The notes: a model not told the origin generated them from the letters alone. A DNA stretch of 64,000 bases from Icerya purchasi (GCA_039619475.1 CM077116.1:26671191-26735190), one strand, 5' to 3'. Numbered from the stretch's first letter, positions 30,728 through 42,530 are shown. A program made the numbers and translations.

Positions 30728-31660
30728 TAGCTGACCCGGCGAACTTCGTACCGCCCCAGAACTAATAAATACTGTGTTAACTTATCAGCAATCAATACTC
30801 AAAAAAAATTAAGTTCAATAAATGTACAAAAATCAAAATGAAAAGTATTTTAATTACATTGAAATAAATGTAATTCCCGTGGCAGCAAGGCATTATCCCC
30901 CTTAATAACAAAAATCAGTATAAATTTACTTTGAAAAATTAAAGTAAACTGCTTTTTGGAAACATACTTTTTCGGGATATATCATCAGCCAACAACACAT
31001 AGTACACACTCAATTTATATACTTTTTAATAAAGTGTGTACTCTGTGCAGTTAGCTGATGATGAGCTATACACAAAAAAAACGTCTTTCTAAAGTAATTT
31101 AATTTCTTAAAGTAAATTTATACCCTTTTTTAGGATTTCGTACACATATAATGTACGGAATCCCAATAAGATGGTTCAGAAACGAAAAAAATATTCAATT
31201 ATATAATAGCTCGGAAACGGTTTGACTTATCGGAATCGGATCATAAATTACAATTAAACTTCTCTATCTATGACAATTTACGAGTACAACTTTAAGCTGC
31301 TGACCGATTACCCTGGTCGGCAAGAAGCCGTCTAGAATATATAATATAGAATTTAGAACAACCTCAAAAATCGCCCTTAAAAAATTCATAACTCATCATC
31401 AAATAACCATTTAAAATCGAAATTCAAAATATAAAACAAAACACAACAGCCCTTTCATAAAATTTAAAAATTACGGTTAAAAAATTATTCGAACTCCCCT
31501 TTTGGGCCAAAAATAGCAAAAAAAAATGAATTTTCTTCATAATTTTTTTTTTTAAATTTTGTATTCTGCTATTCGGGACGGACACAAATCCAACAAATCA
31601 AAGATCATAAAAATCGGTCCAGCCGTTGATTTAACAAACCCGACTTTGTTTTATATACAA
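30728..31660 (+). mobile_element. T-rep copy B
   Basis: Head-to-tail with copy A. It starts CTAGCTGACCCGGCGAACTT and ends near CCCGACTTTGTTTTATATA. A hairpin element interrupts it at about 30924-31118. It contains the 3' block with AAAATCGGTCCAGCCGTT that is missing from copy A. No coding sequence was recognised. Confidence 0.7.
30924..31120. mobile_element. Hairpin insertion 2, diverged relative of 25503-25729
   Basis: An imperfect inverted repeat: TTTACTTTGAAAAATTAAAG at the left and AAAGTAATTTAATTTCTTAA at the right, with inner CATCAGCCAACA opposite AGTTAGCTGATGATGAG and an inner inverted repeat around AGTACACAC/GTGTGTACT. The CTGATGA box survives in the right arm at about 31054-31060 but the GGG/CCC stem and the GAAA box are eroded. 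T-rep copy A lacks the unit, so it was inserted into copy B. Confidence 0.6.
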
Positions 31661-31701
31661 TGCCTGTCCCACAGGAAGTGAGAGTAACTTTGGTGTGAGT
31701 A

Positions 31702-32523
31702 GGCACCTACTCACAGCGCGTTCGCTCCGGGTACATCTTAAAGCCCATTTAATTATCTATCGAATGCAACAAACCGGGAGTTTCTACCTCCCGGGGGTTC
31801 GCCCTGCAGAACCGATTTGAAAAAAAGTGTTTCGTCAACCGCCACCGTTTTTTTAGACAAAAAAATTACAACATTTTGGAAGAAACTGTATTTCAAAATT
31901 TTTACATAAATTATTACCCATCTTCATCATTCATATTAATCTTCTCGAAATAGGCACCTCTGGCTTGTAAAGGTCGCTTTAAACTCGCCGACAGATGTTC
32001 TGTTTAAAATGGTCTGTACCGCATTCACGACTTGTCGATCGGTGTCGAATATTTTTCGAAATCGCGCTATGCTATCTAAATATTGTTGAATTACCGAGTT
32101 GAATATCATCAGGATACGCTTCTTCTTTTAATAAACCTAACGTCTCTTTAGCCGTTTTTTGCAACCAACAATAATAACGAATCACATATCGCTGTTCTTG
32201 CTCAATACCTTTCTTATCCATGTTGACAACACAAAACTGCACGTAGTTTTCACAATTTGCTTCTTACTCTTTCGACTATAAAACACGTAATAATGCTCGT
32301 AGAAACGTCCGGTTTATTGCATTTGACAGCTGATGGAATGACCTTTAGGATTATCTGATTGCGAGACCCGTTACGATCCGTTCCGCTTGAAAAAAATTGT
32401 AGGGGTTGACAAAACACTTTTTTTTCAAATCGATGCTGTGGGTGTAAGGGTGAGGTATAAACTTCCGGTTTGTTGCATTCGATAGCTAATTAAATGGGCT
32501 TTAAACGCGCTGTGAGTGGTTGC
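31702..32523 (-). mobile_element. Internally deleted mariner-like element
   Basis: Terminal inverted repeats of about 140 bp: GGCACCTACTCACAGCGCG at 31702-31720 pairs with a CGCGCTGTGAGTGGTTGC end at 32506-32523, and CCATTTAATTATCTATCGAA with its right partner near 32480. On the minus strand an ATG at 32221 opens about 52 codons (MDKKGIEQEQRYVIRYY...) resembling the first helix-turn-helix of mariner-type transposases. Near 31960 a short frame ends RGAYFEKINMNDEDG and a stop, like a mariner C-terminus. The catalytic middle is missing. Confidence 0.62.
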
Positions 32524-33838
32524 TTACTTAGTAGACCTGGCCACGCGTTGCTATGGCTAAGTTGTAATACGGTGAATTAATATTATAAAACTAATGTTTA
32601 CTGATAAAGATAAAAACGTTTTAGCCAATCTAAAAACACACAGGATTGAGCCTTCGAATTCACTTTCCGGATGGTTGGAAAATGTTTTCAATGACTGCAC
32701 ATGTTGATTTTTATAAATATATTTCTATGTGTTTTTTACGGGCATTTAGCAGTCAAAGTGATAGACGTCTTTATATATATTACCTTTTTACAACATTTTA
32801 ACTTTTTTTTTCTTGCTAAGATATCATAATATTTATACTACTGAAATATAAAATTGGCACTCACCGCACAAATGTGAATATATTCATACAATATTACTGA
32901 AAGTTGCGAAAATACCGAACACATTTTAAAAACGAATACACATGGATAATATGCAAGTAACGGACGGGCAGATGAAGCACATTTACCGAAACGAAAACAC
33001 GAATTTGTCTGAATAACTCGGAACACGAAATACATGCAAAAAATGATTGATACACTTATTGTGATGTTTCCGGTCAATCTTTCGATTTCCTGTCGGTAAT
33101 TAATTTTTCGGATCAAAGTCCTTTCAGTTGTATAAATGTCTCATTGTTGGGACAATCTCTTTGTGCTTCCCAAATTTCTTTCGTTACCCGATTGCCGGAA
33201 ATGTGTTTCATTTTTTTTTGTAGTTCTCACGGTACTTGTGAAGTCGGGTCGTTTATTATTTTCTTTTCTTTTTCCCGATTTGGGGTGTACCATGTTTAAG
33301 AGAAATGCAGACCGGTTTGCACTGTACTCGCTAAACGACCATTCGCCTACATTGTTCTGCTACATCTTTTAATTATATTTTTAGTTTATCGTTGCGACCA
33401 TTTAATGAAGGAAAATTTAGTCCACTACAACTCACAAATGTTAGATGTAAGCACGTCTGTGATCCAACCAATTTGAAAAAATTTCGGGCTAAATCACTGC
33501 AAAATGTAATAAAAATATACTGCACATAAGGGGAGTTTTAAAATGTGCACAGCATATTCTCAGTAATTCACTTTCACAAACAAATATATAAATACGCAAA
33601 ACATTTAATATCTGCATATAAATAGGCAAAGTCTTTTTTCGTTTATTAATCGATTTTCTTTTTCATGTTTTGTTTGGTAGCTATTAAAAAGCAATTTTTT
33701 TTTTTCTTATTTTAATATAAAATTTATACAAAAAATAAATAAAAAACGAACTGTTTGTTACGATACTTTTGATTCGTTTATGTTGTTTTTTTTTACTGCA
33801 TGCGTAGCGCATGATTTCCGTAGCGTCATTGGTGAATT
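32524..33838. other. Unassigned stretch
   Basis: About 1.3 kb with no supported gene. The 92-codon frame (minus, 32838-33116) and the 78-codon frame (plus, 33136-33372) show no recognisable domain. A tandem-like ATTCCCAATTCGCCTA stretch begins at its right edge and belongs to the next element. Confidence 0.4.
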
Positions 33839-34463
33839 CCCATTCCGCCTAATTCCCAATTCGCCTAATTCCTATTTCGCCTAAATTTAGGGTCGGGTTA
33901 CTCAGGTAATAAAAAAAAGGTCAGACAAACATACGAATAATTTCGTGTTGGCAACAGCGCGTCATCATTATCGAATTTTAAGCAGACTAAACGCATCATT
34001 TTTTTTTCTATTTGATTCCACTGTTAAGGTTTTTTTTTCTTTCCGAAATACAACAAAAAGGTTTATATGAAAATCAGAAGTAAAAAAATACCGCTAAAAA
34101 TGTTTGATCTAAATATACGCGAAACGACCACTCCGATTAATATTTGCGAGTTATTTTATTGGATGTCCAGTGCTGTATAAATCCTACCCGCCTTATCAGT
34201 CAGTATGTAAAAGCCTTATTGATATTTAGTGTGACATGAATATTAAGGTTCGGAGTTGCAGAAAAAATAATAAAAAAGCTAAATTATAATTAGGTGTAGT
34301 TTCAAAGTGTTCACGTTTATGTAAGAAAAAAGGAATAAAAATCGAATAGAATTAACAATAATAACATGACATCGAATGATTATTACAGCGGTAATTTTAT
34401 TATCGATTATTAAAATTACAATTATAATTACATACAAAAAGTAAATGTTAAAATTAGGAAAAC
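33839..34463 (+). repeat. Left arm of the long inverted repeat
   Basis: Starts with three CCTAATTCC-type units, then GGGTCGGGTTACTCAGGTAA. It stays collinear with the reverse complement of the right arm down to GTTAAAATTAGGAAAAC. A one-base-per-20 style of mismatch and small indels is visible, so the arms are homogeneous but not identical. Confidence 0.8.
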
Positions 34464-36374
34464 ATAAATAAAGCTCCATTTAGTTCACCCTGCCTTTTTG
34501 CCTTTTCTAGGCTTTTTATCAAAATAACTTCTTCCGGCTCAACGTAGCTCGGTACGCATTTCAAACGCCTATACCGTCAGGAAATGCTCTATTTCCGCTT
34601 CTCGGCCACGAACAACCAAACTAGTTCGCTACCCCTGCATAGCGGTCAGATCGTTTTTTTAACCGAGAATTCGTCTTTGACAAACAATGCCGCGTTTGCC
34701 CGCTGCCGAGACCTTCCGAGAAATTGAATGATTAATACCAAAATTTTAATATTTTCAAAGGTCGTAAGAAATGCCAAATCCATCTCAATATGCGGAAAAT
34801 CACCGCATACTGACTGTTTTACGCTATGAGGTTACAATTTGTTCTGGGTTGAGTGTTATGTGTATCAACGTTCTGAAGGAAACTATTCTTCTATCTTGAA
34901 TATTTAAATTTTCGCTTGTGAATAAACCAAAAATTTAGAGTCAGGCTAATATAGCAATGGATATATCATTTATAAAAACAAATCGAGCAGGTAAATAATA
35001 TATATATATATGTATTTAATATTTGTATATTGAAATATTTATTGCAAATTACATTTTAAATGAAATGGTATTCAATTAGATTTTGACAACAGAAGTGCTA
35101 TAAATTTTTAAAAGTGTATGATAAAATATTTGGTTAATTGAATAGCGTCTTTTTATATTCTCTTTCTTTTTCCTTTTTGTAATGTTAAATCGTAATCTTT
35201 TGGCAATTTATTGAATGAAGCATTTTAAATAGTAAGATAGGTTTTTTTTCTTTGCCTTTTTTTGGATTTGCCAAAAAATCTGGCTGACTTAACAGATTAT
35301 AAAAGAAAGAAGAAAAATATTATAATCTAATTCGATTGTACACTGGGGAAATAGAAGAAACAAGAGTAAGGAGGACAGTGCCCCTTTATTTCAATCTTCT
35401 GCGCTTTGGCCTCCCCACTCCTTACAGTGCCAAAGCCATTCTTGCTTTCTCCTCTCTCAATATAGTTCCTTTGTTAGCTTTTTTTATCTCTTCAATTTTT
35501 AATCTTTTCCTTATATAATGTACAGTTCTCTGCGTTGGGCAAGTTCTACTGTTGACGTGCCCAAAAAATTGAAAAAAAAAAATTTTTTTTTACTTTGTCA
35601 GAAACTCTAAAAACAATTTTTTTGCGTTTTATTTATTTTCTTCATTCCAATTATTGAAATTACTTGAAAAACATCGTCATTATAATAAACGTGACTAATT
35701 TGAAGAGGAATTTTTCAAAGTCCAACAGCAACCATTTAGGCTTCTGGAGAAGTTATTTATACCTTAAAATTCGATTTTAGAAGTATTTTTAATAACACGC
35801 CAAGTTTTACCGTTTCATCTTGTAGAATGGGGAAAAAAATCATGACTGTATCTTCTAAAATTTTTTTTATACCGTGCGACACATCTAAAAATGTAATAAC
35901 CCCTTATTACAACCAATTTTTCGCCATTGTTTAATCAATTGTCATTATTTTCACTGCTTTCTACAACTAAAAATCTGTTGTTAAAGATTATCAAATATAA
36001 CAAATATACTCGATAGATATAATATTTAAAATATACATTTTTTTGATATGGTGCTTTTAAATCTACGCTCATTTATTAATCCCATAAAAGCCATGAACTG
36101 ACCCCATATAACAGGGTCTTCACCTTGTTTATTCCTTGCTTACTCCTCTTTTTCTGCTGTACACAGAGTTTAATAGTAAATCTAGTAATTTTTCTCGTCC
36201 TAATATCCAAATTTTGAAAAATCTCTTGTAATCGTATACGTTACTGTTGATTATTTATTCAAATCCGAAGCAGTATTTAATTTTTAAATTCTTTCGATTT
36301 GCAAATTCACTTTTTTTTGAATTAAAATGAAATTAGGTTCAGGAACTTTTGTTAAAAAAAAAGAAACAACAGTT
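34464..36374. other. Core of the long-inverted-repeat element
   Basis: About 1.9 kb without a recognisable transposase. It contains a 5'-truncated NLR-A relative at 35336-35590. The rest is AT-rich with no supported feature. Confidence 0.5.
35336..35590 (+). pseudogene. NLR-A-related 3' end fragment
   Basis: The frame reads LYFNLLRFGLPTPYSAKAIL and SSLNIVPLLAFFISSI, matching the last 50 residues of the NLR-A RNase H segment (LYSQLLSLGLPTPYNSSFIL...). The following GTTGGGCAAG...GCCCAAAAAA matches the short NLR-A 3' UTR, and an A-rich tail follows. It is a diverged, 5'-truncated copy of a sister family. Confidence 0.65.
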
Positions 36375-36953
36375 GTTTTCCTAATTTTAACATTTACTTT
36401 TTGTATGTACTTATAATTGTAATTTTAATAATCAATAATAAAATTACGGCTGTAATAATCAATTATTGTTAATTCTATTCGATTTTTATTCCTTTTTTCT
36501 TACATAAACGCGACCACTTCGAAACTACACCTAATTATAATTTAGCTTTTTTATTATTTGTTCTGCAACTCCGAACCTTAATGTTCTTGTCACACTAAAT
36601 ATCAATAAGGCTTTTACATACTGACTGATAAGGCGGGTGGGATTTATACAGCACTGGACATCCAATAAAATAACTCGCAAATATTAATCGGAGTGGTCGT
36701 TTCGCGTATATTTAGATCAAACATTTTTAGCGGTATTTTTTTACTTCTGATTTTCATATAAACCTTTTTGTTGTATTTCGGAAAGAAAAAAAAACCTTAA
36801 CAGTGGAATCAAATAGAAAAAAAAATGATGCGTTTAGTCTGCTTAAAATTCGATAATGATGACGCGCTGTTGCCAACACGAAATCATTCGTATGTTTGTC
36901 TGACCTTTTTTTTATTACCTGAGTAACCCGACCCTAAATTTAGGCGAAATGGG
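36375..36953 (-). repeat. Right arm of the long inverted repeat (main part)
   Basis: Reverse complement of 33860-34463. It breaks at 36953 inside the terminal AATTAGGCGAAATGGG-type unit, where BEL begins; the last 15 bp of the arm are at 43186-43200. Confidence 0.8.
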
Positions 36954-37262
36954 TGTTAGAGTGAGTTATTTAAGTGGACTGTATTTAAAAGCGAGAAGTA
37001 TAAAATGTACTAAAAGCGAGAAGTATAAAATGTACTAAACCACAACGAACAACGCACAAACAGAAACTAAAACGTTAATGCATTCCGAGATCTGAATACA
37101 ACAATACATCGCGATAAGATAAACTATTTCGAGCGGTAACCGGTTTTTTATGCTAGTTACGGCATCGGGTTTTTACACTATTTACAAATCGGGCGATAAT
37201 CGGGTTTTTCCGCTGTTTATAGTTTAGGCGGTATCGGGTTTTTACGCAGCTCCGCTAAAACA
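36954..37262 (-). repeat. BEL 3' LTR
   Basis: 309 bp. It has a 25-bp tandem duplication (36987-37036) and lacks a roughly 28-bp stretch found in the 5' LTR. Over the remaining roughly 220 bp it is almost identical to the 5' LTR, with one clear transition near 37052 apart from the outer end. Confidence 0.88.
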
Positions 37263-37299
37263 GCGCTCCCCCCGCAAGACCGCAGGTCTTAAAGTTACA

Positions 37300-37497
37300 C
37301 CGGAGCTTGTACCGGGAGCTTCACCAGGACTGAGCGTAAGTACTCCGACCCGTTTGACCGGATTGTGACGATCCGAAGTCGACCTTCGCGATCCGGGTTG
37401 CCACCGACTATCCTGCCGATAGACCAATTTGCTGGAGACGTAGCTTCTTTTATCAGAACCATATCGCCGATTTCGAGATTCGGGCATTTCCTTTTTC
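37300..37497 (-). pseudogene. BEL integrase C-terminal domain (shifted frame)
   Basis: In a frame different from the integrase core the minus strand reads EIGDMVLIKEATSPANWSIG and GRLRIVTIRSNGSEYLR, then a KLPVQAPV end and a stop near 37302. This is the DUF5641-type domain that closes BEL polyproteins (GD.VL..E...P..W..G.I). Confidence 0.72.
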
Positions 37498-37884
37498 ATT
37501 TAGTTCGCGTCTGGAGTTGGGCGAGATAAGCGGCTTTCCATTTTAACCAAAATGACGCGATGATTTGTCGTTGAGCCGGTATTCGGTCGAGTAGCGGTAT
37601 CGTGTCCGGATGGGTTGGTTCCAGCAGGTGCGATCCGACGAGAAAGTGTCCGGGAGTTAATACGTCGATGTGGTCGACGTTTGAGATATTTCGCTGCTGG
37701 TATAGTGGTCGAGAGTTTAAGATCGATTCCACGATCGCTAAAACGGTCTTGAGCTGGTCTTCGGTGTATAGAGCTCCCTTGGAGGCAGCAAGCAAGAGCT
37801 TTTTACCGGCTTTTACCGCTGCTTCCCAGATTCCTCCGTGATGCGGAGATCGGGGTGGAATGAACTTCCACACGATCGGGACCG
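37496..37884 (-). pseudogene. BEL integrase C-half
   Basis: After the duplication the frame reads WKFIPPRSPHHGGIWEAAVK, which holds the third catalytic residue (Glu in GGIWEA), then AIVESILNSRPLY and VDVLTPGHFLVGS-like text and AYLAQLQTRTK with a TGA stop at 37496-37498. The C-terminal domain continues in another frame. Confidence 0.82.
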
Positions 37885-38096
37885 AGCTGTGTTTGCGTTC
37901 CAATTCGTTTTTGGCGCCGACAAAGTTAGTTCCGTTATCGGACCGCATTATGGCGGGGACTCCACGGCGTGCGATAAATATTTGGAACGTAGCTGTGTTT
38001 GCGTTCCAATTCGTTTTTGGCGCCGACAAAGTTAGTTCCGTTATCGGACCGCATTATGGCGGGGACTCCACGGCGTGCGATAAATCTTTGAAACGT
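37885..38096 (-). repeat. 106-bp tandem duplication in BEL integrase
   Basis: Two copies, 37885-37990 and 37991-38096, differ at only two or three positions (AATATTTGGAACGT against AATCTTTGAAACGT). Each contains the SDNGTNF-coding stretch. Since 106 is not a multiple of three it shifts the frame in the middle of the catalytic core. Confidence 0.92.
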
Positions 38097-40368
38097 AGCG
38101 AGAAATGCTTCCGTGGATAAGATCAGCTGCTGTTTCAATGTGTACAGCACGGGTGACGAGGCAGATGAAGAATACCGCGTAGTGCTTTATGTGTTTTGGA
38201 GACCGGTGATTGGTGCATTTCACCGTAAACGGGCCGGCGAGGTCCACGCCGGAATTCGTGAATGGCCGGGCGATTTCGGTTCTTTCGGCGGGTAGGTCGC
38301 CCATGATTTGCGATATTGGTTCGGCTCGCATTCGGGTACACCATACGCACTCTTGGATCGTCTTCCTGACGAGGGATCGTAATCCAGTTACGAACCAATG
38401 TTTTCGAAGCAAGAACGAGCGGGTGAATGCTTGAGACGCGTGATAGTACTTTTCATGTACGTGTCGTACTAGCAGCTTTGCCAAAATCGATTTGGCGTGA
38501 AGGATGGCGGGATGCTTTACATCGTATGAGAAGTTACTGTTGCATAATCTTCCTCCTACACGTAGAACTCCGTGTGAATCGAGAATGGGGTTCAGAGATT
38601 GGATGGAGCTTTGAGATCGCACGGGAAAGCCTTGGCGGGCGGCGTTGATTTCGGAATGGAACCAGGTTGATTGTGATATACGAAGAACGTCGTTGATCGC
38701 TTGTTGAGCTGATGATGTCTCAATTTCCGATTGATTTCGTACACGTGAGATGAATGTTCTGACAAGCATCATCGATCGGACGAGTTTGTCGTATGCTGAG
38801 TACCGGGCTATAATCGACTCGCGGGCTATAATCGACTCGTCCGAGATCGGGCTGGCGAGTAATGCGACGCGAAGTTTTCTGCTTTCCGGCAGATTATCCG
38901 GTAGATCGATATTTTTGTCTGGATAGTCTGGGCAGTGTCCGAGCTGCAGCCAAGGGGGGCCATGGTTCCATATCCCGTTTTCTGCGAGAGATCGCGCTTC
39001 GATGCCTCGCGTGACAAGATCTGCTGGGTTTTCTTTTGTATTTACATAGCTCCAGCATTTAACCGGGAGGATCGACTTGACGAAATCGATCCGGTTTCTC
39101 ACGAACACTTCGTACTTTACCGACGGTCCTTTCAGCCATGCCAGGACTATGGTCGAGTCGCAGTACGCGAGAGCTTCGCTGAGGTCGAGTTTTAATGTCC
39201 TTGCCACCCGCTCCATGAGCCGGGCTAACAGAACTGCTCCGAGCAATTCCAATCGGGGTATTGTCACAGCCTTTATTGGTGCGACTTTGGACTTGGAGCA
39301 TACCAGTGTTACGTCGGTTTTGTTTCCGGTTTCAGACCGGATGTAGACGACTGCTCCGTAAGCTCTTTCGCTAGCGTCGCTAAATCCGACAAGACTGATT
39401 CGGCACGCTTTGGTCAGGGAATATGCGCGAGGAATTCGGACGAGTTTCGTGTCTTCAAGAGTTAAGTAATACTCCCTGAAGTTTTTTTCCAGATGTCCGG
39501 GCAGTGGGTCATCCCACGACAATTCCTCCCGCCACAAATCTTGTAGTAAGATGTTACCACGGATTAGGACCGGGCCAACAAATCCGAGCGGGTCGTATAC
39601 GCTTGCTATCAATGACGATACGACGCGTTTCGTGAGCTTTTTAGCCGTGATGTCGGCTGTTTTGACGTTGATTCTGAACGAATCTTCATCCGGGTGCCAA
39701 CTTAGGCCGAGAATTTTTGCTGCTCCAGTGGACGAAAATGCAACTGCCCGCAATTGTTCGATTAAACTCGGATCTTTCGCGCTGAGGAATTCGTCTGAGT
39801 TTGAGACGTATTTTCGTAGCGGGAATTTCGCTTTTGGGAGTTCTTCGTGTATCTTTCGAGACTTTTCGAGCGCGTTTTCTACTGTATCCGCTCCGGATAG
39901 TAGATCGTCCATATAGAACTCATTCGCGATTGCGTTTGCTATTTCTGGACGAGTTTCCGCGATTTGTCGAGCGATAACTTGCAAGCATTCTGTTGCAATA
40001 AATGCTGCGGGACCGGTTCCGTATGTGAGCGTTGTCAGTTCGAAAATTCTGACGTTATCCGTAGGTTTTTCACGCCACAGGATTGATTGGAACGGACGGT
40101 CTTCGGGATGTATATCTATGCAACGATACATCTTCGTCACGTCGGCTGAGAACGCGATTGCGTATGTTCTGAAGTTCACCAGAAGATCGAAGAGGTCTGG
40201 TTGATGTATCGGGCCAGCCAACAGTGCTTTGTTGAGCGATATTCCGTTTTTTGATTCGGCGGAAGCGTTGAAGACGACGCGTAATTTTGTTGTCGAGCTA
40301 TCTTCTCGGAGTACGGGTAGATGTGGAATATAATACCGCATCGAGCGAGATTTCGGGTCGGCCACTTG
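38097..40368 (-). pseudogene. BEL reverse transcriptase, RNase H and integrase N-half
   Basis: A long open segment. RT starts at IPHLPVLREDSSTTKLRVVF; box A is FSADVTKMYRCI and the catalytic box FYMDDLL (about 39910). RNase H-like text follows (VGFSDASERAYGAVVY, RLELLGAVLLARLM, AYCDSTIVLAWLKG; Peptidase_A17/BEL type). The integrase zinc domain (HVHEKYYHASQ, then CVWC near 38350) and the first catalytic Asp (GVDLAGPF) come next, then [16 protein letters not shown] with the second region. The frame is ruined just past this point by the 106-bp duplication. Confidence 0.88.
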
Positions 40369-40973
40369 ATGTGTCCGAGCGCTTTGTATTCTTCCATGAA
40401 TTCTATATATCGGGAACGAAGGTCAGGACTCGACCTCTCGTATCGCAAGAGAGCAGCGTACGCTTGCTGGTATGTGTTTGACAATTTATCGGTGGATGTC
40501 TTGAACGGCAGTCGAACCTGAAATCGACCGTCGGGTAGTCGGGTATGCGTTCTTTGAAAATGACTAACGCATAATTCGTGTTCATGGAGAGAAATTTTGG
40601 GCGAGGTGACTTCTATTTGCCAAAACTTGTGAAGCATGTCTTGGACGACGACACTTAAGCAGCAATATCGGGTATCGATAGGCTTTATTCCAGGCAATGG
40701 GCCGATTGTAAGCCAACCGAAAATTGAGCTTGCGAGGCACAAATCGCCGTAAAATTTCTTCTGACCGGTGACGATTTTGCCATAGAATTCTGCGCCGAGC
40801 AAAATATCGACACTTCTGGTTTGCGAACCGTTGTCCGCAAGTTCGAGATGGGGATCGAGTGAATTGACGTACTTGATCGTACTTGGATTTATTTCGTATG
40901 GTAATGATCCGATTACATCCGCGCACACGCGAAGTTGACTAGTATTAAATCGGGATTCGATTAGCATCGACAC
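40176..40973 (-). pseudogene. BEL protease remainder to start of RT
   Basis: In frame with gag after the stop. It reads through the rest of the protease-like domain (VDILLGAEFYGKI, FGWLTIGPLPG) into the pre-RT region (HEHELCVSHFQRTH, GRFQVRLPFK, YIEFMEEYKALGH). A frameshift near 40365 moves the RT to another frame. Residues before the methionine at 40973 belong to the same reading. Confidence 0.8.
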
Positions 40974-41042
40974 TGCGTGGCCTGTTCTAACACTAGACGA
41001 CGTTACACCTCGGATGTTGGATGCGGACGGGCGCTTTGCGAA

Positions 41043-42530
41043 CTACTCTGTTACGAGGTTGACTTGCGAGCAGGAATCGATAAGTGCTCGAGCGAGGACG
41101 CACTTTTTTCCGATACGGACTTTCACTACCGCATTTGGCAGCAGCACTGTACCAGTTTCGCGCTTAGTCGCAGCCATTACGACTTTTTCTTCGGGCGATG
41201 TGCTCTTTTGAGCAGTTTCTTGATGAGCGGGAGTTTCGCGATGCAGCAAAGTGTTATGATCGATGCCACACTTACGACATTTCGAGGATCGGCAAGCATT
41301 GCGCAGATGTCCGACACGAAGACAATTCGAGCAGAGGCTTTTGCTCCTGACGAAGTCCATTCGATCGGCAACAGGTTTTGCGACAAACGACGGGCATTGA
41401 GACAGGTAATGTCCTTGATTACACAGTGTACACTTCGGGTTATGATAACCGCTGGAATTCCGCTGCGGAATCGTGACAGTGAGAGCTGACTTTTCTCTCG
41501 ATCTGTTTGCGTTCGAGATCGATGCTGACGAGTTTTTCGGGGTTGAAACTGCTTTCGGCGATGTTTCGTATGCGAAGCATCGATTGCTTAAAAACGTTGA
41601 CAGCGGCTCAAAGGACGGATAGGTCGAATAATCCTTATTCGTAGTTTCCCACTCCGTTCTTAACCGATCGGGTAATTTCCTGACGAGGAACGTGAAGATT
41701 GGTGACATTTTTTGCGTTTCAATGCCACAAACCTTTAATCCGCGAATAATGGCGTTGACTTTATCCAGGGATTCGCGAATTGTCGAGTACGTGATAGTAG
41801 GTAGGTCTACTATTTCTGCGAAATGGGTCGAGATGATTATTCGTTTGTTGAAGAATCTTTCTTCTACGTGTTTGTATGCTTCGGGATACACTTCTTCACT
41901 CACCGGATAATCTTTGAGCACTTCCGAGGCTCGACCGATCATGGCTTGGCGAAGAAAATAAAGCTTCTGTATGTCGCTGAGTTTCGGGTTATTGTGAATC
42001 GTCGCGTTGAACATGGCGAACCATTCCGTGAAGCCTGTTAGTTGACCGTCGAATTTCGGCACAGGAATGTCCGGTAACTTTGCACCGGTTTGATAGTTCG
42101 AATCCACAGTGGTGATCGATGTGTTTAACGATTGCCGGAGTACACCCGATTGATTTAGTCGCTCCTTCATGGCATACATGCTTCCCCGAGCTTGCGAGTA
42201 CGATATTCTTATTTCGAGCTTATCTTTTGAGATATCCTGCTCAAGTTTTAATACTTGTTCGGGTGTTAGATCGTTTTTCCGGTCTAACAGATCGAGAAGC
42301 TTTTGGTCGATCTCGTCCAGGTTCGTCATATCTTCGTTCCATGTTTCGAGATAGGATTGGATTTGCTGGACGAGTTCGGACGACGGGTTTTCCTCTAATG
42401 CCTCCTTGACATCGGCCTGAATTTGGGTCAAAGACCGGATCGCGAGTCGCTTGCTCCGATGTAACTTTGACTCCACTGATTCGAGAGATGGCTGCACTTG
42501 CGTGGGCATCTTGCGAGATTTCGGGTACAA
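41043..42530 (-). pseudogene. BEL gag with zinc knuckles and start of protease
   Basis: A 495-residue open part from ATG 42530. The N-terminal 140 residues are charged and helical (coiled-coil-like). Residues about 158-300 match the BEL gag capsid-like region (VPKFDGQLTGFTEWFAMF, FLRQAMIGRASEVL; Pfam DUF1759 type). Residues about 375-425 carry Cys/His knuckles (CTLCNQGHYLSQCP, CSNCLRVGHLRNAC, CRKCGIDHN). The end holds the protease active-site region, reading IDSCSQ where DSGSQ is usual. A TAG stop at about 41043 cuts the frame here; the same frame is open again beyond it. Confidence 0.85.

Noticed and set aside
38113..42409. Many plus-strand frames of 60-170 codons across the BEL region
   Set aside because: All are antisense shadows of the minus-strand gag-pol remnants, favoured by the higher GC content there.
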